NCBI RefSeq assembly: GCF_014648495.1
Contig: NZ_BMRF01000019.1
Coordinates: 1-64,000, forward strand
From: Actinomadura cremea
Lineage (GTDB): Bacteria; Actinomycetota; Actinomycetes; Streptosporangiales; Streptosporangiaceae
DNA length: 64,000 nt
Direction of reading: 5' to 3'
The notes below the pieces were generated by a model. The model made no database searches. It was not told where the DNA came from and saw nothing but the letters and a program-made list of their open reading frames with translations. Of this stretch, positions 53,669 through 60,827 are shown piece by piece; position 1 is the first letter of the stretch; each line of letters starts with the position of its first letter. Position numbers and translations under genes: made by a program.

Positions 53669-54538
53669 TCAGTAGGCGGTGGTGACCGCGCCGTCGCGGC
53701 GGCTGGCGTGCCAGGGCAGCAGGAGCCGCTCGGCGACCTCGACGATCACGAACAGCGCGACGCCGATGGCCGACATGACCAGCAGTCCGGCGAACAGCAT
53801 GGGGGTGTCGAGGTTGCCGTTGGCCTGCAGGATCACGTAGCCGAGGCCCTCGTTGGCGCCGACGAACTCGCCGACGACGGCGCCGGTGACGGCGAGGGTG
53901 ACCGCGACCTTGAGGCCGGAGAACAGGTGCGGCAGCGAGGCGGGCAGCCGGATCTTGACGAAGGTCGCCATCGGGCCGGCGCCCATCGTGGCCGACAGCT
54001 GCAGCATCTCGGGGTCGACCGACTTCAGGCCGGCGACCATGGAGATCACGACGGGGAAGAACGCGATGAGGACCGCGACCACGATCTTGGGGCCGATGCC
54101 GAAGCCCATCCAGACCACGAACAGCGGCGCGATCGCGATCTTGGGGATGACCTGGGCGAACAGCAGGATCGGGTAGAGGGTGCGCTCGACCGTCGTGGAA
54201 TACACCATGATCACCGCGGCGAGGACGCCGACGGCGACGGCGATCGCGAAGCCGAGCAGGGTCTCGTAGGTGGTGACCCAGGTGTGCTGCCAGATGTAGC
54301 CCCACTCGTCGGCCAGCACCGCGAACGTGGCGCCGGGCGAGGGCACCAGGTACTCGGCGACCAGCTTGAACGCGCTGACCGCCCACCAGGCGGCGAAGCA
54401 CGCCACCAGCAGCGCGAGCGGCCGCCACGTCTGCCCGGCGACGGCGGCGAGGCGCTCCCCCGTGCCCGGACGGTCGCGTTCGACGACGCCCGGCGCGTCC
54501 GTCGCCGGGGTCGCGCTCGTCGTGCCCTGACTGACCAT
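53669..54538 (-). CDS. NitT/TauT-type ABC importer permease
   Basis: A 289-residue BPD_transp_1 permease with about six membrane segments (first near residue 44, WRPLALLVACFAAWWAVSAF). The EAA loop is at LSATMGAGPMATFVKIRLPA, where it contacts the ATPase. The ATG at 54538 with GGAGGA upstream is preferred to an upstream in-frame start inside the operator. It is the first gene of the leftward operon and is 22 bp from the LacI-type palindrome. Confidence 0.93.
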   Translation of the reverse strand: MVSQGTTSATPATDAPGVVERDRPGTGERLAAVAGQTWRPLALLVACFAAWWAVSAFKLVAEYLVPSPGATFAVLADEWGYIWQHTWVTTYETLLGFAIAVAVGVLAAVIMVYSTTVERTLYPILLFAQVIPKIAIAPLFVVWMGFGIGPKIVVAVLIAFFPVVISMVAGLKSVDPEMLQLSATMGAGPMATFVKIRLPASLPHLFSGLKVAVTLAVTGAVVGEFVGANEGLGYVILQANGNLDTPMLFAGLLVMSAIGVALFVIVEVAERLLLPWHASRRDGAVTTAY

Positions 54539-54560
54539 GGTTCCTCCGGGGCGATTGCTC

Positions 54561-54588
54561 AGAAAGCGCATTCAGAAAGCGCTTTCTG
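54561..54588. promoter_or_regulatory. Composite LacI-type operator 1
   Basis: A half-site AGAAAGCGC (54561-54569) is followed by the perfect palindrome CAGAAAGCGCTTTCTG (54573-54588). It sits between the divergent importer operon (start 54538) and the LacI gene (start 54673) and can control both. The core AAGCGCTT is shared with the site at 48485-48497. Confidence 0.78.
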
Positions 54589-54672
54589 GTGTACCGTAAG
54601 AACCATCGCCGACGCGGTCAAGAGGGTCCGGCCGAAAGATCCGCCGAGGTCGGCTCCAGCGAGGGGGCGGTG

Positions 54673-55731
54673 ATGACGGAGGCGGCGGAGGATTCGCGCA
54701 CCGGCGGCCGTGCGTACGTGACCCTGCAGGACGTCGCCGGGGAGGCCGGAGTCTCGCTCGCCACCGCGTCCCGCGTGCTGAACGGCACCTCGCAGGTGCG
54801 GACCGACCTGCGGGAGCGGGTGCTGGCGGCGGCGGCGACCCTGCACTACACGCCGAACGCGCACGCGCAGGCGCTGGCGAGCGCGTCCAGCACGTCCGTC
54901 GGGGTCATCTGCCACGACGTCAGCGACCCCTACTTCGCCGCCGTGGCCCGCGGCGTGATGACCACGGCCGCCGAGCACGGGATGCTGGTGATGCTGGCCA
55001 GCACGTTCCGCGATCCGGCCCGCGAGATCGAGTACGTGGCGATGCTGCGCGCGCAGCGGGCCCGCGCGATCCTGCTGATCGGCTCGGGGTTCGAGGACCG
55101 CGCGTGGGAGCGTTCGCTGGGCGCGGAGCTGGAGCCCTACCAGCGCACGGGCGGGCGGGTCGCGGTGCTGAGCCGGCACCGGAGCCTGAAGGTCGACGCG
55201 GTGCTGCCGCAGAACCGGGAGGGCGCGGCCGAGCTCGGCCGCGCGCTGCTCGGCCTGGGGCACCGGGAGTTCGCGGTGCTCACCGGGCCGCGCGCGCTGA
55301 CGACCGTCTCCGACCGGCTCACCGGGTTCGCGGAGGCGCTGGCGGAGGCCGGGGTCGCGCTGCCGGAGGAGCGGATCGTCGAGGGGGCCTTCACCCGGGA
55401 CGGCGGCTATGCGGCGGCGGCCGAGCTGCTGCGCCGCGGCGAGCGTCCGACCTGCGTGTTCGCGGTCACGGACGTGATGGCGGTCGGCGCGCTGACGGCG
55501 TTCCGCGACCACGGCGTGCGGGTGCCGGAGGACGTGTCGCTGGCGGGGTTCGACGACATCCCGATCGTCGGGGATCTGACGCCGCCGCTGACGACCGTCG
55601 CGCTGCCGCTCGGCGAGATGGGCGAGCGGGTGATGGACCTGGCGCTGCGCGAGCCCGCGGGGCGCCGCAGCCGCATCGAGCGGATCGCGGGCGAGGTGGT
55701 GCTGCGCGCCAGCACCGCCCCGCCCCGCTGA
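54673..55731 (+). CDS. LacI-family transcriptional regulator
   Basis: A 352-residue regulator: LacI helix-turn-helix and hinge at about residues 15-66 (VTLQDVAGEAGVSLATASRV, hinge LHYTPNAHAQALAS) and a periplasmic-binding-fold sensor (VGVICHDVSDPYFAAVARGV; VFAVTDVMAVGAL; VSLAGFDDIPIVGDLTPPLT). The ATG at 54673 has GAGGGGG upstream. It is divergent from the importer/enzyme operon and the probable repressor of both transcripts carrying AAGCGCTT operators. The effector should be the imported substrate or a derivative. Confidence 0.93.
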   Translation: MTEAAEDSRTGGRAYVTLQDVAGEAGVSLATASRVLNGTSQVRTDLRERVLAAAATLHYTPNAHAQALASASSTSVGVICHDVSDPYFAAVARGVMTTAAEHGMLVMLASTFRDPAREIEYVAMLRAQRARAILLIGSGFEDRAWERSLGAELEPYQRTGGRVAVLSRHRSLKVDAVLPQNREGAAELGRALLGLGHREFAVLTGPRALTTVSDRLTGFAEALAEAGVALPEERIVEGAFTRDGGYAAAAELLRRGERPTCVFAVTDVMAVGALTAFRDHGVRVPEDVSLAGFDDIPIVGDLTPPLTTVALPLGEMGERVMDLALREPAGRRSRIERIAGEVVLRASTAPPR

Positions 55732-55739
55732 CCCGCCCC

Positions 55740-55773
55740 CTGTCCCGCCCCCCTGTCCCGCCCCGCTGTCCCG
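55740..55773 (+). repeat. Three CTGTCCCG copies at 13-nt period
   Basis: CTGTCCCG occurs at 55740-55747, 55753-55760 and 55766-55773 between the convergent LacI and DUF4126-like genes. Short C-rich tandem repeat; no function evident. Confidence 0.6.
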
Positions 55774-55780
55774 TCCCGCG

Positions 55781-56746
55781 CTACCGGCGGCGGGCGCCGA
55801 GCCAGGCCAGGAGGGCGGCGAGGGCGTCCTCGGTGAGGGCGCCGGGCAGGTCGGAGCCGCAGCGCCGCGCGGCGACGGCGCGCAGCCGGGTGGCCGCGAA
55901 GGCGGTGCCGGCGGCGACCGCGGCGGCGGTGAGGGCGGGCGGCCCGTACTCGGCGCGGTCGCGGCGGGCGGCCGTCCCGGCGGCCGCGGCGCCGAGCAGC
56001 ACGCGGGGGACCATGCCCTGCGCGCTGTTGCGGGCGGGGACGGCGGGGTGCTTGTCGGCGCCGAGTTCACCGGCGGCCACGAACGCGTGCAGCGTCCGGA
56101 CGCCGGGTCGGGCGAGGAGCCGCGCGGGGCCGGGGTCGGTGCGGCGGGAGCGGAGGGCGACGGCGGTGAGCCCGGCGGTGCTGCGGCATCCCGTGGCGGC
56201 TCCGAGGGCCGCGGCGCGCAGCAGGGACGGGCGCCGCGCGGGCCTGGGCGCGCCCAGGCGGCGGTCGTGCTCGTCGGCGCGGAAGGTCGCGGCGAGCGTG
56301 GCGTGGGCCGTCATGCCGTAGGCCAGGTGCGGGATCGCGTCGGACGCCCAGTCCGCGGGCGTCCAGTGCCGCGGGTCGGTGACGGCCAGCCCGGCGGCGG
56401 GCAGGTCGGCGGCGACCATCGCGGCCGCGCCCAGCAGGGGCCCGCCGAGCACGGTGGGGAGCCGGACGCCGGTGGCGCGCAGGGCGCCGGCCAGGCCGCC
56501 CACGGCGAGGCCGGCGAGGGTGCCGCCGAGCGCGCCGGCCGCCTCGAGCCGGTCGCCGCGTTCGCGGGCGTCGCCGGGCACGGCCGTGCCGGTGCGGTCG
56601 GCAAGTTCGGACATGACGGCGTCCGGGACTCGGCTGGAGGGGCGGGCCCGCACCGCCATGTCGGCGTGGGCGGTCGCGTTGAGCGCGGTGGTGCCGGCGG
56701 CGCCGGCCGCGACACCGCGCAGGAAGCCTCTGGTCACTGTGGTCAC
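55781..56746 (-). CDS. Membrane protein with DUF4126-like C-terminal domain
   Basis: A 321-residue Ala/Gly-rich membrane protein. The N-terminal half begins RGFLRGVAAGAAGTTALNA, includes a VRARPSSRVPD loop and about four hydrophobic segments. The C-terminal half has GCRSTAGLTAVALRS, AAGELGADKHPAVPARNS and MVPRVLLGAAAAGTAARRD, the DUF4126 pattern. It may be a fusion of two small membrane families. No enzymatic motif is visible; it has no operon partner. Confidence 0.75.
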   Translation of the reverse strand: MTTVTRGFLRGVAAGAAGTTALNATAHADMAVRARPSSRVPDAVMSELADRTGTAVPGDARERGDRLEAAGALGGTLAGLAVGGLAGALRATGVRLPTVLGGPLLGAAAMVAADLPAAGLAVTDPRHWTPADWASDAIPHLAYGMTAHATLAATFRADEHDRRLGAPRPARRPSLLRAAALGAATGCRSTAGLTAVALRSRRTDPGPARLLARPGVRTLHAFVAAGELGADKHPAVPARNSAQGMVPRVLLGAAAAGTAARRDRAEYGPPALTAAAVAAGTAFAATRLRAVAARRCGSDLPGALTEDALAALLAWLGARRR

Positions 56747-56831
56747 GGCCCGGGAGCTACCCGGACCGGCGGCGATTACCCGGGGTGCGGGGTGTTCCGT
56801 CCCCGCGGGCGGGTGCGGCGGCCGTCCGGCG

Positions 56832-57563
56832 TCAGGCGGGCGGCGTGTACTCCAGGCCGAGCATGCCGGCGAGGTCGCGGAGGGTGTCCTCGTAGACGGG
56901 GCCGAGGTCGGAGTAGACGAAGTCGAGCTGGTTGAGGACCTCCATGCACAGCAGCCCCCACAGCCGGATCCAGCAGGACATGGCGACGTGCAGGGCCTCG
57001 ATGGGCAGGGCGCCGTCCAGCGCGTCGGCGTAGGCGCGCAGCTGCTCGCGCACGGACGGGTCCAGGTCGTCCGGCGCGGGGACGGGGAAGGGCGCGGTGG
57101 CCCACAGGTCCTCGAGCTGCCGGAGGAAGACCATCCCGAAGTCGCGCGCGGCCAGGTTGCGGGGCGTGTCGGGGCGCAGCCGCGCGGACTCGGCGGACGG
57201 GACGGAGCCGGCGAAGACCCATCCGAATTCGGCGGGGTGGGCGGTGGCCCAGCCGCGCATGGCGCGGCAGGTGGCCAGGAGCCGTTCGCCGGGCGGGGCG
57301 TCCGCGCGGGCGTCGCGGGCGGCGTCCATCGCGGCGGTCAGCTCGCGGAAGAAGTCGGCGGTGACGGCGGTGACCAGCTCCTCGTGCGAGGAGAAGTAGT
57401 GGTACAGGGCGGGGCCGCTCATCCCGACCTCCCGGGCGACGGCGTTGATCGTCACGGCGGCGGGCCCCCGGGTGGTCAGCAGGCGGCGCGCGGCCTCGCG
57501 GATCTCGGTGAGCGTGGCCTCCCGGAGCCTCGCGCGCCGGCTGGAGTGCTGCTGTGCGGCCAT
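56832..57563 (-). CDS. TetR-family regulator (WHG-type C-terminus)
   Basis: A 243-residue regulator. Helix-turn-helix at about residues 18-62 (EIREAARRLLTTRGPAAVTI, ending GPALYHYFSSHEEL); the C-terminal domain has ATAHPAEFGWVFAG and CWIRLWGLLCMEV, as in TetR_C WHG proteins. It is divergent from the siderophore-interacting-protein gene; two palindromes in the gap (57613-57642) are likely operators. Confidence 0.9.
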   Translation of the reverse strand: MAAQQHSSRRARLREATLTEIREAARRLLTTRGPAAVTINAVAREVGMSGPALYHYFSSHEELVTAVTADFFRELTAAMDAARDARADAPPGERLLATCRAMRGWATAHPAEFGWVFAGSVPSAESARLRPDTPRNLAARDFGMVFLRQLEDLWATAPFPVPAPDDLDPSVREQLRAYADALDGALPIEALHVAMSCWIRLWGLLCMEVLNQLDFVYSDLGPVYEDTLRDLAGMLGLEYTPPA

Positions 57564-57612
57564 GACCGTCCTCTCTCGGCGACCTTGACACTCTAGCGGT
57601 CCTATGTTTCCT

Positions 57613-57642
57613 TAGAGCCTCTAGAAGATTTAGACCCTCTAA
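57613..57642. promoter_or_regulatory. Tandem palindromic TetR operators
   Basis: TAGAGCCTCTA (57613-57623) and TTAGACCCTCTAA (57630-57642) are palindromes with centres 18 bp apart. CCTTAGAG (57610-57617) and CTCTAAGG (57637-57644) form a wider perfect inverted pair enclosing both. The cluster lies directly upstream of the siderophore-interacting-protein ribosome site. Confidence 0.65.
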
Positions 57643-57653
57643 GGAGGTGGTCC

Positions 57654-58400
57654 GTGAAGACGCGCAATCCGCTGGCGGGCGCGTTCGCCAAGTACCGGCT
57701 GGAGGCGACCGTCGCCGAGACCGGGGACGTGACGCCGACGATGCGGCGGATCCGCCTGGTGGCCGACGGGGCGATCGGGTTCCCCTACTCCCCCGGCCAG
57801 CACGTCCGGGTCGAGCTGAAGGACCCGCTGTCGGTACCGGGGCTGCTGCGCCCGGGAGAGACGCTGCGCACGTACACGATCTGGGAGTTCGACGCGGACG
57901 CGCGGGCCGTCGAGCTGCGCGCCCACCTGTACGACGGGGACGGCATCGGCCTGCGGTGGGCGCGCACGGCCGCCGTCGGCGACCGGGTGTCGCTGTGGTG
58001 GCCGCAGGGCTCCCTGTTCACCCGTCCGGCGCCGTTCCACCTGTTCGTCGGGGAGGAGACGGCGAGCGCCGCGTTCGGGCCGATGCTGCGGGCCCTGGAC
58101 CCGTCGGCCCGCGTGTTCGGGGTGCTGGAGGGCGAGTCGCCCGAGCACGACATGCCGATGCCGGGCCCGCACCGGCTCCGGCGCGTCCACCGGCACGGCG
58201 CCCCGGCCGCGTCGTCGCGGCTGCTCGCGGCGGCGGTCGCGGATCTGGACCTGCCCGGCACCGACGGCGCCGCCTACGTGGCGGGGGAGGCGCGCACCTG
58301 CCAGTTGGTGCGCGACCATCTGGTCCGTGAGCGCGGCTGGGACCGGCGGTCGGTCACGGTCAAGCCGTTCTGGGCGCCTGGCAAGCGCGGTCTGCACTGA
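57654..58400 (+). CDS. Siderophore-interacting protein (FAD-dependent ferric reductase)
   Basis: A 248-residue SIP-family flavoprotein: FAD-binding barrel with SPGQHVRVEL and TLRTYTIWEFDADARAVELR (the R-x-Y-T FAD motif), then the NAD-binding-like half with HLFVGEETASAAFG and AAYVAGEARTCQLVRDHLVR, ending KPFWAPGKRG. The family releases iron from ferri-siderophores in the cytoplasm. The GTG at 57654 has a perfect AAGGAGG. It is controlled by a divergent TetR rather than an iron regulator, which is less usual. Confidence 0.9.
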   Translation: MKTRNPLAGAFAKYRLEATVAETGDVTPTMRRIRLVADGAIGFPYSPGQHVRVELKDPLSVPGLLRPGETLRTYTIWEFDADARAVELRAHLYDGDGIGLRWARTAAVGDRVSLWWPQGSLFTRPAPFHLFVGEETASAAFGPMLRALDPSARVFGVLEGESPEHDMPMPGPHRLRRVHRHGAPAASSRLLAAAVADLDLPGTDGAAYVAGEARTCQLVRDHLVRERGWDRRSVTVKPFWAPGKRGLH

Positions 58401-58427
58401 CCGCCGCGCGGGCGCGGGGCGGGCGGG

Positions 58428-59042
58428 TCAGGGCGGGCCGAGGACGTCCGGCGCGGTCAGGGCGCGGGCGGCGTCGGCGAAGAACCGCTCGTCCGCCCCG
58501 GGCGCCAGCCCGAGCGTCACGCCCTGGCTCAGGCCGAGCAGCAGGGCGCGCAGGGCCGTGGCCAGCCGCCCGGCCTGCGCCGGGGTCACGCGGGCGGCGC
58601 CGTGCCGGCGTCCGGTGAACAGCGCGGCGAGGCGCTCCTCGTGCTCCCGCACGGACGCGGCGAGGCGCGCGTGCAGGTCGGGGTCGCGCAAGGCCATGTC
58701 CTGGAGGCCGAGCTGGAACGACAGGCGCGGCAGCGCGTCGGGGGCGTCGCAGATCCGCCGGTAGTGGCGCGCGAACGCGTCGGCGGCGCCGGTGAGGTCG
58801 AGGCCGCCGGGGACGGCGGCGTCGAACCCGTCGTAGTACGGCGCGAGGTCGTCGGCGACCATCTCGACGAACAGGGCGTTCTTGCTGCCGAACAGCGAGT
58901 AGACGGCGCCGGTGGTCAGCCCGGCCCGGCCCGCGATGTCCTCGAGCCGGGCCCGGTGGCCGTCCCGCGCGACCGCCTCGCGGGCGGCGTCCAGCAGCGC
59001 CCGCCGGTTGCGCTCCCTGGCCTGCGCCCTCGTCATTCTCAT
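58428..59042 (-). CDS. TetR-family regulator
   Basis: A 204-residue regulator: helix-turn-helix at about residues 14-58 (ALLDAAREAVARDGHRARLE, ending GAVYSLFGSKNALF). The C-terminal domain is of unassigned type. It is divergent from the mycothiol-dependent enzyme; three overlapping palindromes fill the 46-bp gap, so autoregulation and control of the neighbour are likely. Confidence 0.9.
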   Translation of the reverse strand: MRMTRAQARERNRRALLDAAREAVARDGHRARLEDIAGRAGLTTGAVYSLFGSKNALFVEMVADDLAPYYDGFDAAVPGGLDLTGAADAFARHYRRICDAPDALPRLSFQLGLQDMALRDPDLHARLAASVREHEERLAALFTGRRHGAARVTPAQAGRLATALRALLLGLSQGVTLGLAPGADERFFADAARALTAPDVLGPP

Positions 59043-59051
59043 AATCCCATT

Positions 59052-59075
59052 ATTACAGTAATCTCGTTACGAGAT
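59052..59075. promoter_or_regulatory. Three overlapping palindromes, TetR operator
   Basis: ATTACAGTAAT (59052-59062), GTAATCTCGTTAC (59058-59070; arms GTAA/TTAC) and ATCTCGTTACGAGAT (59061-59075) are nested symmetric elements in the gap between divergent genes. Only one or two may be used; the last has 6-bp perfect arms and is the strongest. Confidence 0.65.
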
Positions 59076-59088
59076 CGGGAGGGCGAGG

Positions 59089-59712
59089 ATGGACGTGAGG
59101 GACGAGATCGCGGCCGAGCGCCGCGAGCTGGCGGCGATGCTGGACGGGCTTCCCGCGGCGGACTGGGACGCGCCGAGCCTGTGCGGCGGGTGGCGGGTGC
59201 GGGAGGTCGCCGCGCACATGTCGATGGGGTTCCGGTACTCGTTCGCCAGGACGGCGGCCGAGCTGGTCAGGGCCCGGGGGCTGCACCGGATGACCGACCG
59301 GCTGGCCCGCCGGGACGCGGCGGCGATGGCGCCGGGCGAGCTGGCCGCCGCGCTGCGCGACAACGCGCGCCATCCCTGGAAGCCGCCGGTGGGCGGGGTC
59401 ACCGCGGCGCTCGGGCACGACGTCGTCCATGGGCTGGACATCAGCGTCGCGCTGGACCTGGACCGGCGGGTGCCGCTCGAGCGCGTGCGTCCGGTGCTGG
59501 AGAGCCTCACCCCGAGGTCGGTGAGGTTCTTCGGCGCCGACCTGGCGGGCGTCCGGCTGCGGGCCGACGACCTCGACTGGTCGTTCGGGAGCGGGACGCC
59601 GCTGACGGGGTCGGCCCGGGATCTGCTGCTCGTCGCGTTCGGCCGGTCGCTGCCGCCCGGACGCCTGGGCGGCGACGCCCGCGAGCGGTTCACCCGGCGG
59701 GCCGGCGGCTGA
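59089..59712 (+). CDS. Maleylpyruvate isomerase family mycothiol-dependent enzyme
   Basis: A 207-residue DinB-fold protein. LCGGWRVREVAAHM (residues about 32-45) holds the first metal-binding His, and LGHDVVHGLDISVAL the others, as in MDMPI proteins. These use a divalent metal and mycothiol to act on electrophiles, so a detoxification role in the cytoplasm is likely. The ATG is at 59089. It is controlled by the divergent TetR and followed by a long GC hairpin. Confidence 0.9.
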   Translation: MDVRDEIAAERRELAAMLDGLPAADWDAPSLCGGWRVREVAAHMSMGFRYSFARTAAELVRARGLHRMTDRLARRDAAAMAPGELAAALRDNARHPWKPPVGGVTAALGHDVVHGLDISVALDLDRRVPLERVRPVLESLTPRSVRFFGADLAGVRLRADDLDWSFGSGTPLTGSARDLLLVAFGRSLPPGRLGGDARERFTRRAGG

Positions 59713-59717
59713 GGACG

Positions 59718-59759
59718 GCCCGCCCCGCGCCGGGCTCGCCCGGCCCCGGCGGGGCGGGC
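59718..59759. terminator. GC-rich hairpin downstream of the mycothiol-dependent enzyme
   Basis: GCCCGCCCCGC (59718-59728) pairs with the complementary arm at 59749-59759, and inside it GCCGGGC (59729-59735) pairs with GCCCGGC (59738-59744), leaving a small bulge. Probable terminator. Confidence 0.6.
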
Positions 59760-59848
59760 GACTCCTTGGCCCGTGCTTTGCCTTAGGCCCGCACCCAGGG
59801 GGAAGTGTGCCGTCGGAACACCCGGACCAGCACAGGGAGTGGAGCAGC

Positions 59849-60133
59849 ATGGTGAAGCAGTTGCAGAAGATGGGCCTGTCGTCGAACTCCATGTACGCGA
59901 TGGGGTTCGTCTCGATCGGCCTGTCGGTGGCCGCGTGGGCCGCGTCGCTGCAGATCGAGTCGGCGGGCATGGAGCGGGCGGACCGGTGGGGCATCTTCGT
60001 CGGCCAGTGGGCGCCGACGTTCTTCGCGCTGGGCTGCGCGATGCGCATGGAGGAGCAGTGGGGCGCCCGGGGGCGGCACGAGGAGTCCGCGTACGAGGCC
60101 GGGGAGATCCGCGAGCCGATGCACGTCGGCTAG
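59849..60133 (+). CDS. Small membrane protein of YiaA/inner-membrane type
   Basis: A 94-residue protein with two hydrophobic segments (YAMGFVSIGLSVAAWAASLQ at about residues 15-34 and IFVGQWAPTFFALGCAM near 49-65) and a charged tail (EEQWGARGRHEESAYEAGE). The ATG at 59849 has GGAG upstream; an in-frame start 42 bases earlier lacks a ribosome site. Small actinomycete membrane proteins of this shape are common and unstudied. It is convergent with a TetR gene only 7 bp away. Confidence 0.75.
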   Translation: MVKQLQKMGLSSNSMYAMGFVSIGLSVAAWAASLQIESAGMERADRWGIFVGQWAPTFFALGCAMRMEEQWGARGRHEESAYEAGEIREPMHVG

Positions 60134-60140
60134 GGGCGTC

Positions 60141-60758
60141 TCAGCGGACGAGCGCGCCGGCGCGGGCGGCCGCGCAGGCCACCGCGGCGGCGCGGTCGGC
60201 GGCGGCCCGGTCCAGCGGCTCGCCGGTGACGAACAGCCGGTAGTACAGGGGCGCCACCGCGGTCCGCACGACCTCGGCCGCGTCCGTCCCGGGCGGGACC
60301 TCGCCGCGGGCGGCGGCGCGCTCGACGACGGCCGCGGCCTGCTCGTGGCGGCGCGCGAAGAAGTCGTGCAGGGCGCCGGCGGCGGTGCCGCTCTGCCCGG
60401 CGGCCAGCACGAACGCGCGGGAGACGGGGCCTTCCTCGGGGTCGGCGAACCCGTCGCGGACGAGCCGGGCGATGGCGCGCAGGTCGCCGTCCAGGGTGCC
60501 GGTGTCGGGGACGGGCCACGGCTCGGCGGCGGCGATCTCCAGGGCGTCGGCGACGAGCCCGTCGGCGTCGCCCCAGCGCCGGTAGACGGTGGTCTTGTGC
60601 ACTGCCGACCGGGCGGCGACGGCCTCGACCGACAGTCCCCGGTAGCCGTGTTCGGCCAGCTCGGCGAGGGTCGCGCGGCGGACGGCGTCGCGGACCCGGG
60701 CCGTGCGGCCGCCGGGCCGGACGTTCCCCGGCCCGGCGGCCGGTTCCCGCGGGTTCAT
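60141..60758 (-). CDS. TetR-family regulator
   Basis: A 205-residue regulator: ATLAELAEHGYRGLSVEAVA and VHKTTVYRRWGDADGLVADA make the helix-turn-helix (about 28-72), with a TetR_C_16-like C-terminal domain. It is divergent from the streptogramin-lyase-like gene, with a clear inverted repeat between them (60768-60791), making it the likely repressor. Confidence 0.9.
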   Translation of the reverse strand: MNPREPAAGPGNVRPGGRTARVRDAVRRATLAELAEHGYRGLSVEAVAARSAVHKTTVYRRWGDADGLVADALEIAAAEPWPVPDTGTLDGDLRAIARLVRDGFADPEEGPVSRAFVLAAGQSGTAAGALHDFFARRHEQAAAVVERAAARGEVPPGTDAAEVVRTAVAPLYYRLFVTGEPLDRAAADRAAAVACAAARAGALVR

Positions 60759-60767
60759 GCCCCCAAC

Positions 60768-60791
60768 CTAACACAACTAAAGTTGCGTTAG
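60768..60791. promoter_or_regulatory. TetR operator ahead of the lyase gene
   Basis: CTAACACAAC (60768-60777) and GTTGCGTTAG (60782-60791) match as inverted arms at 9 of 10 positions with spacer TAAA. It lies in the 69-bp divergent promoter and is AT-richer than its surroundings. Confidence 0.7.
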
Positions 60792-60827
60792 TCTTCGTGG
60801 TCGCAGACCGAGCGACCGGGAGGACCG

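Noticed and set aside
52515-54428. A 637-codon frame across permease, binding-protein and ATPase genes
   Set aside because: Arg/His-rich shadow frame; the three importer genes in other frames explain all conserved motifs and ribosome sites.
55740-55773. CTGTCCCG tandem repeat as a possible CRISPR-like array
   Set aside because: Three 8-base copies at a 13-base period are far too short for repeats and spacers, and no cas genes are present.
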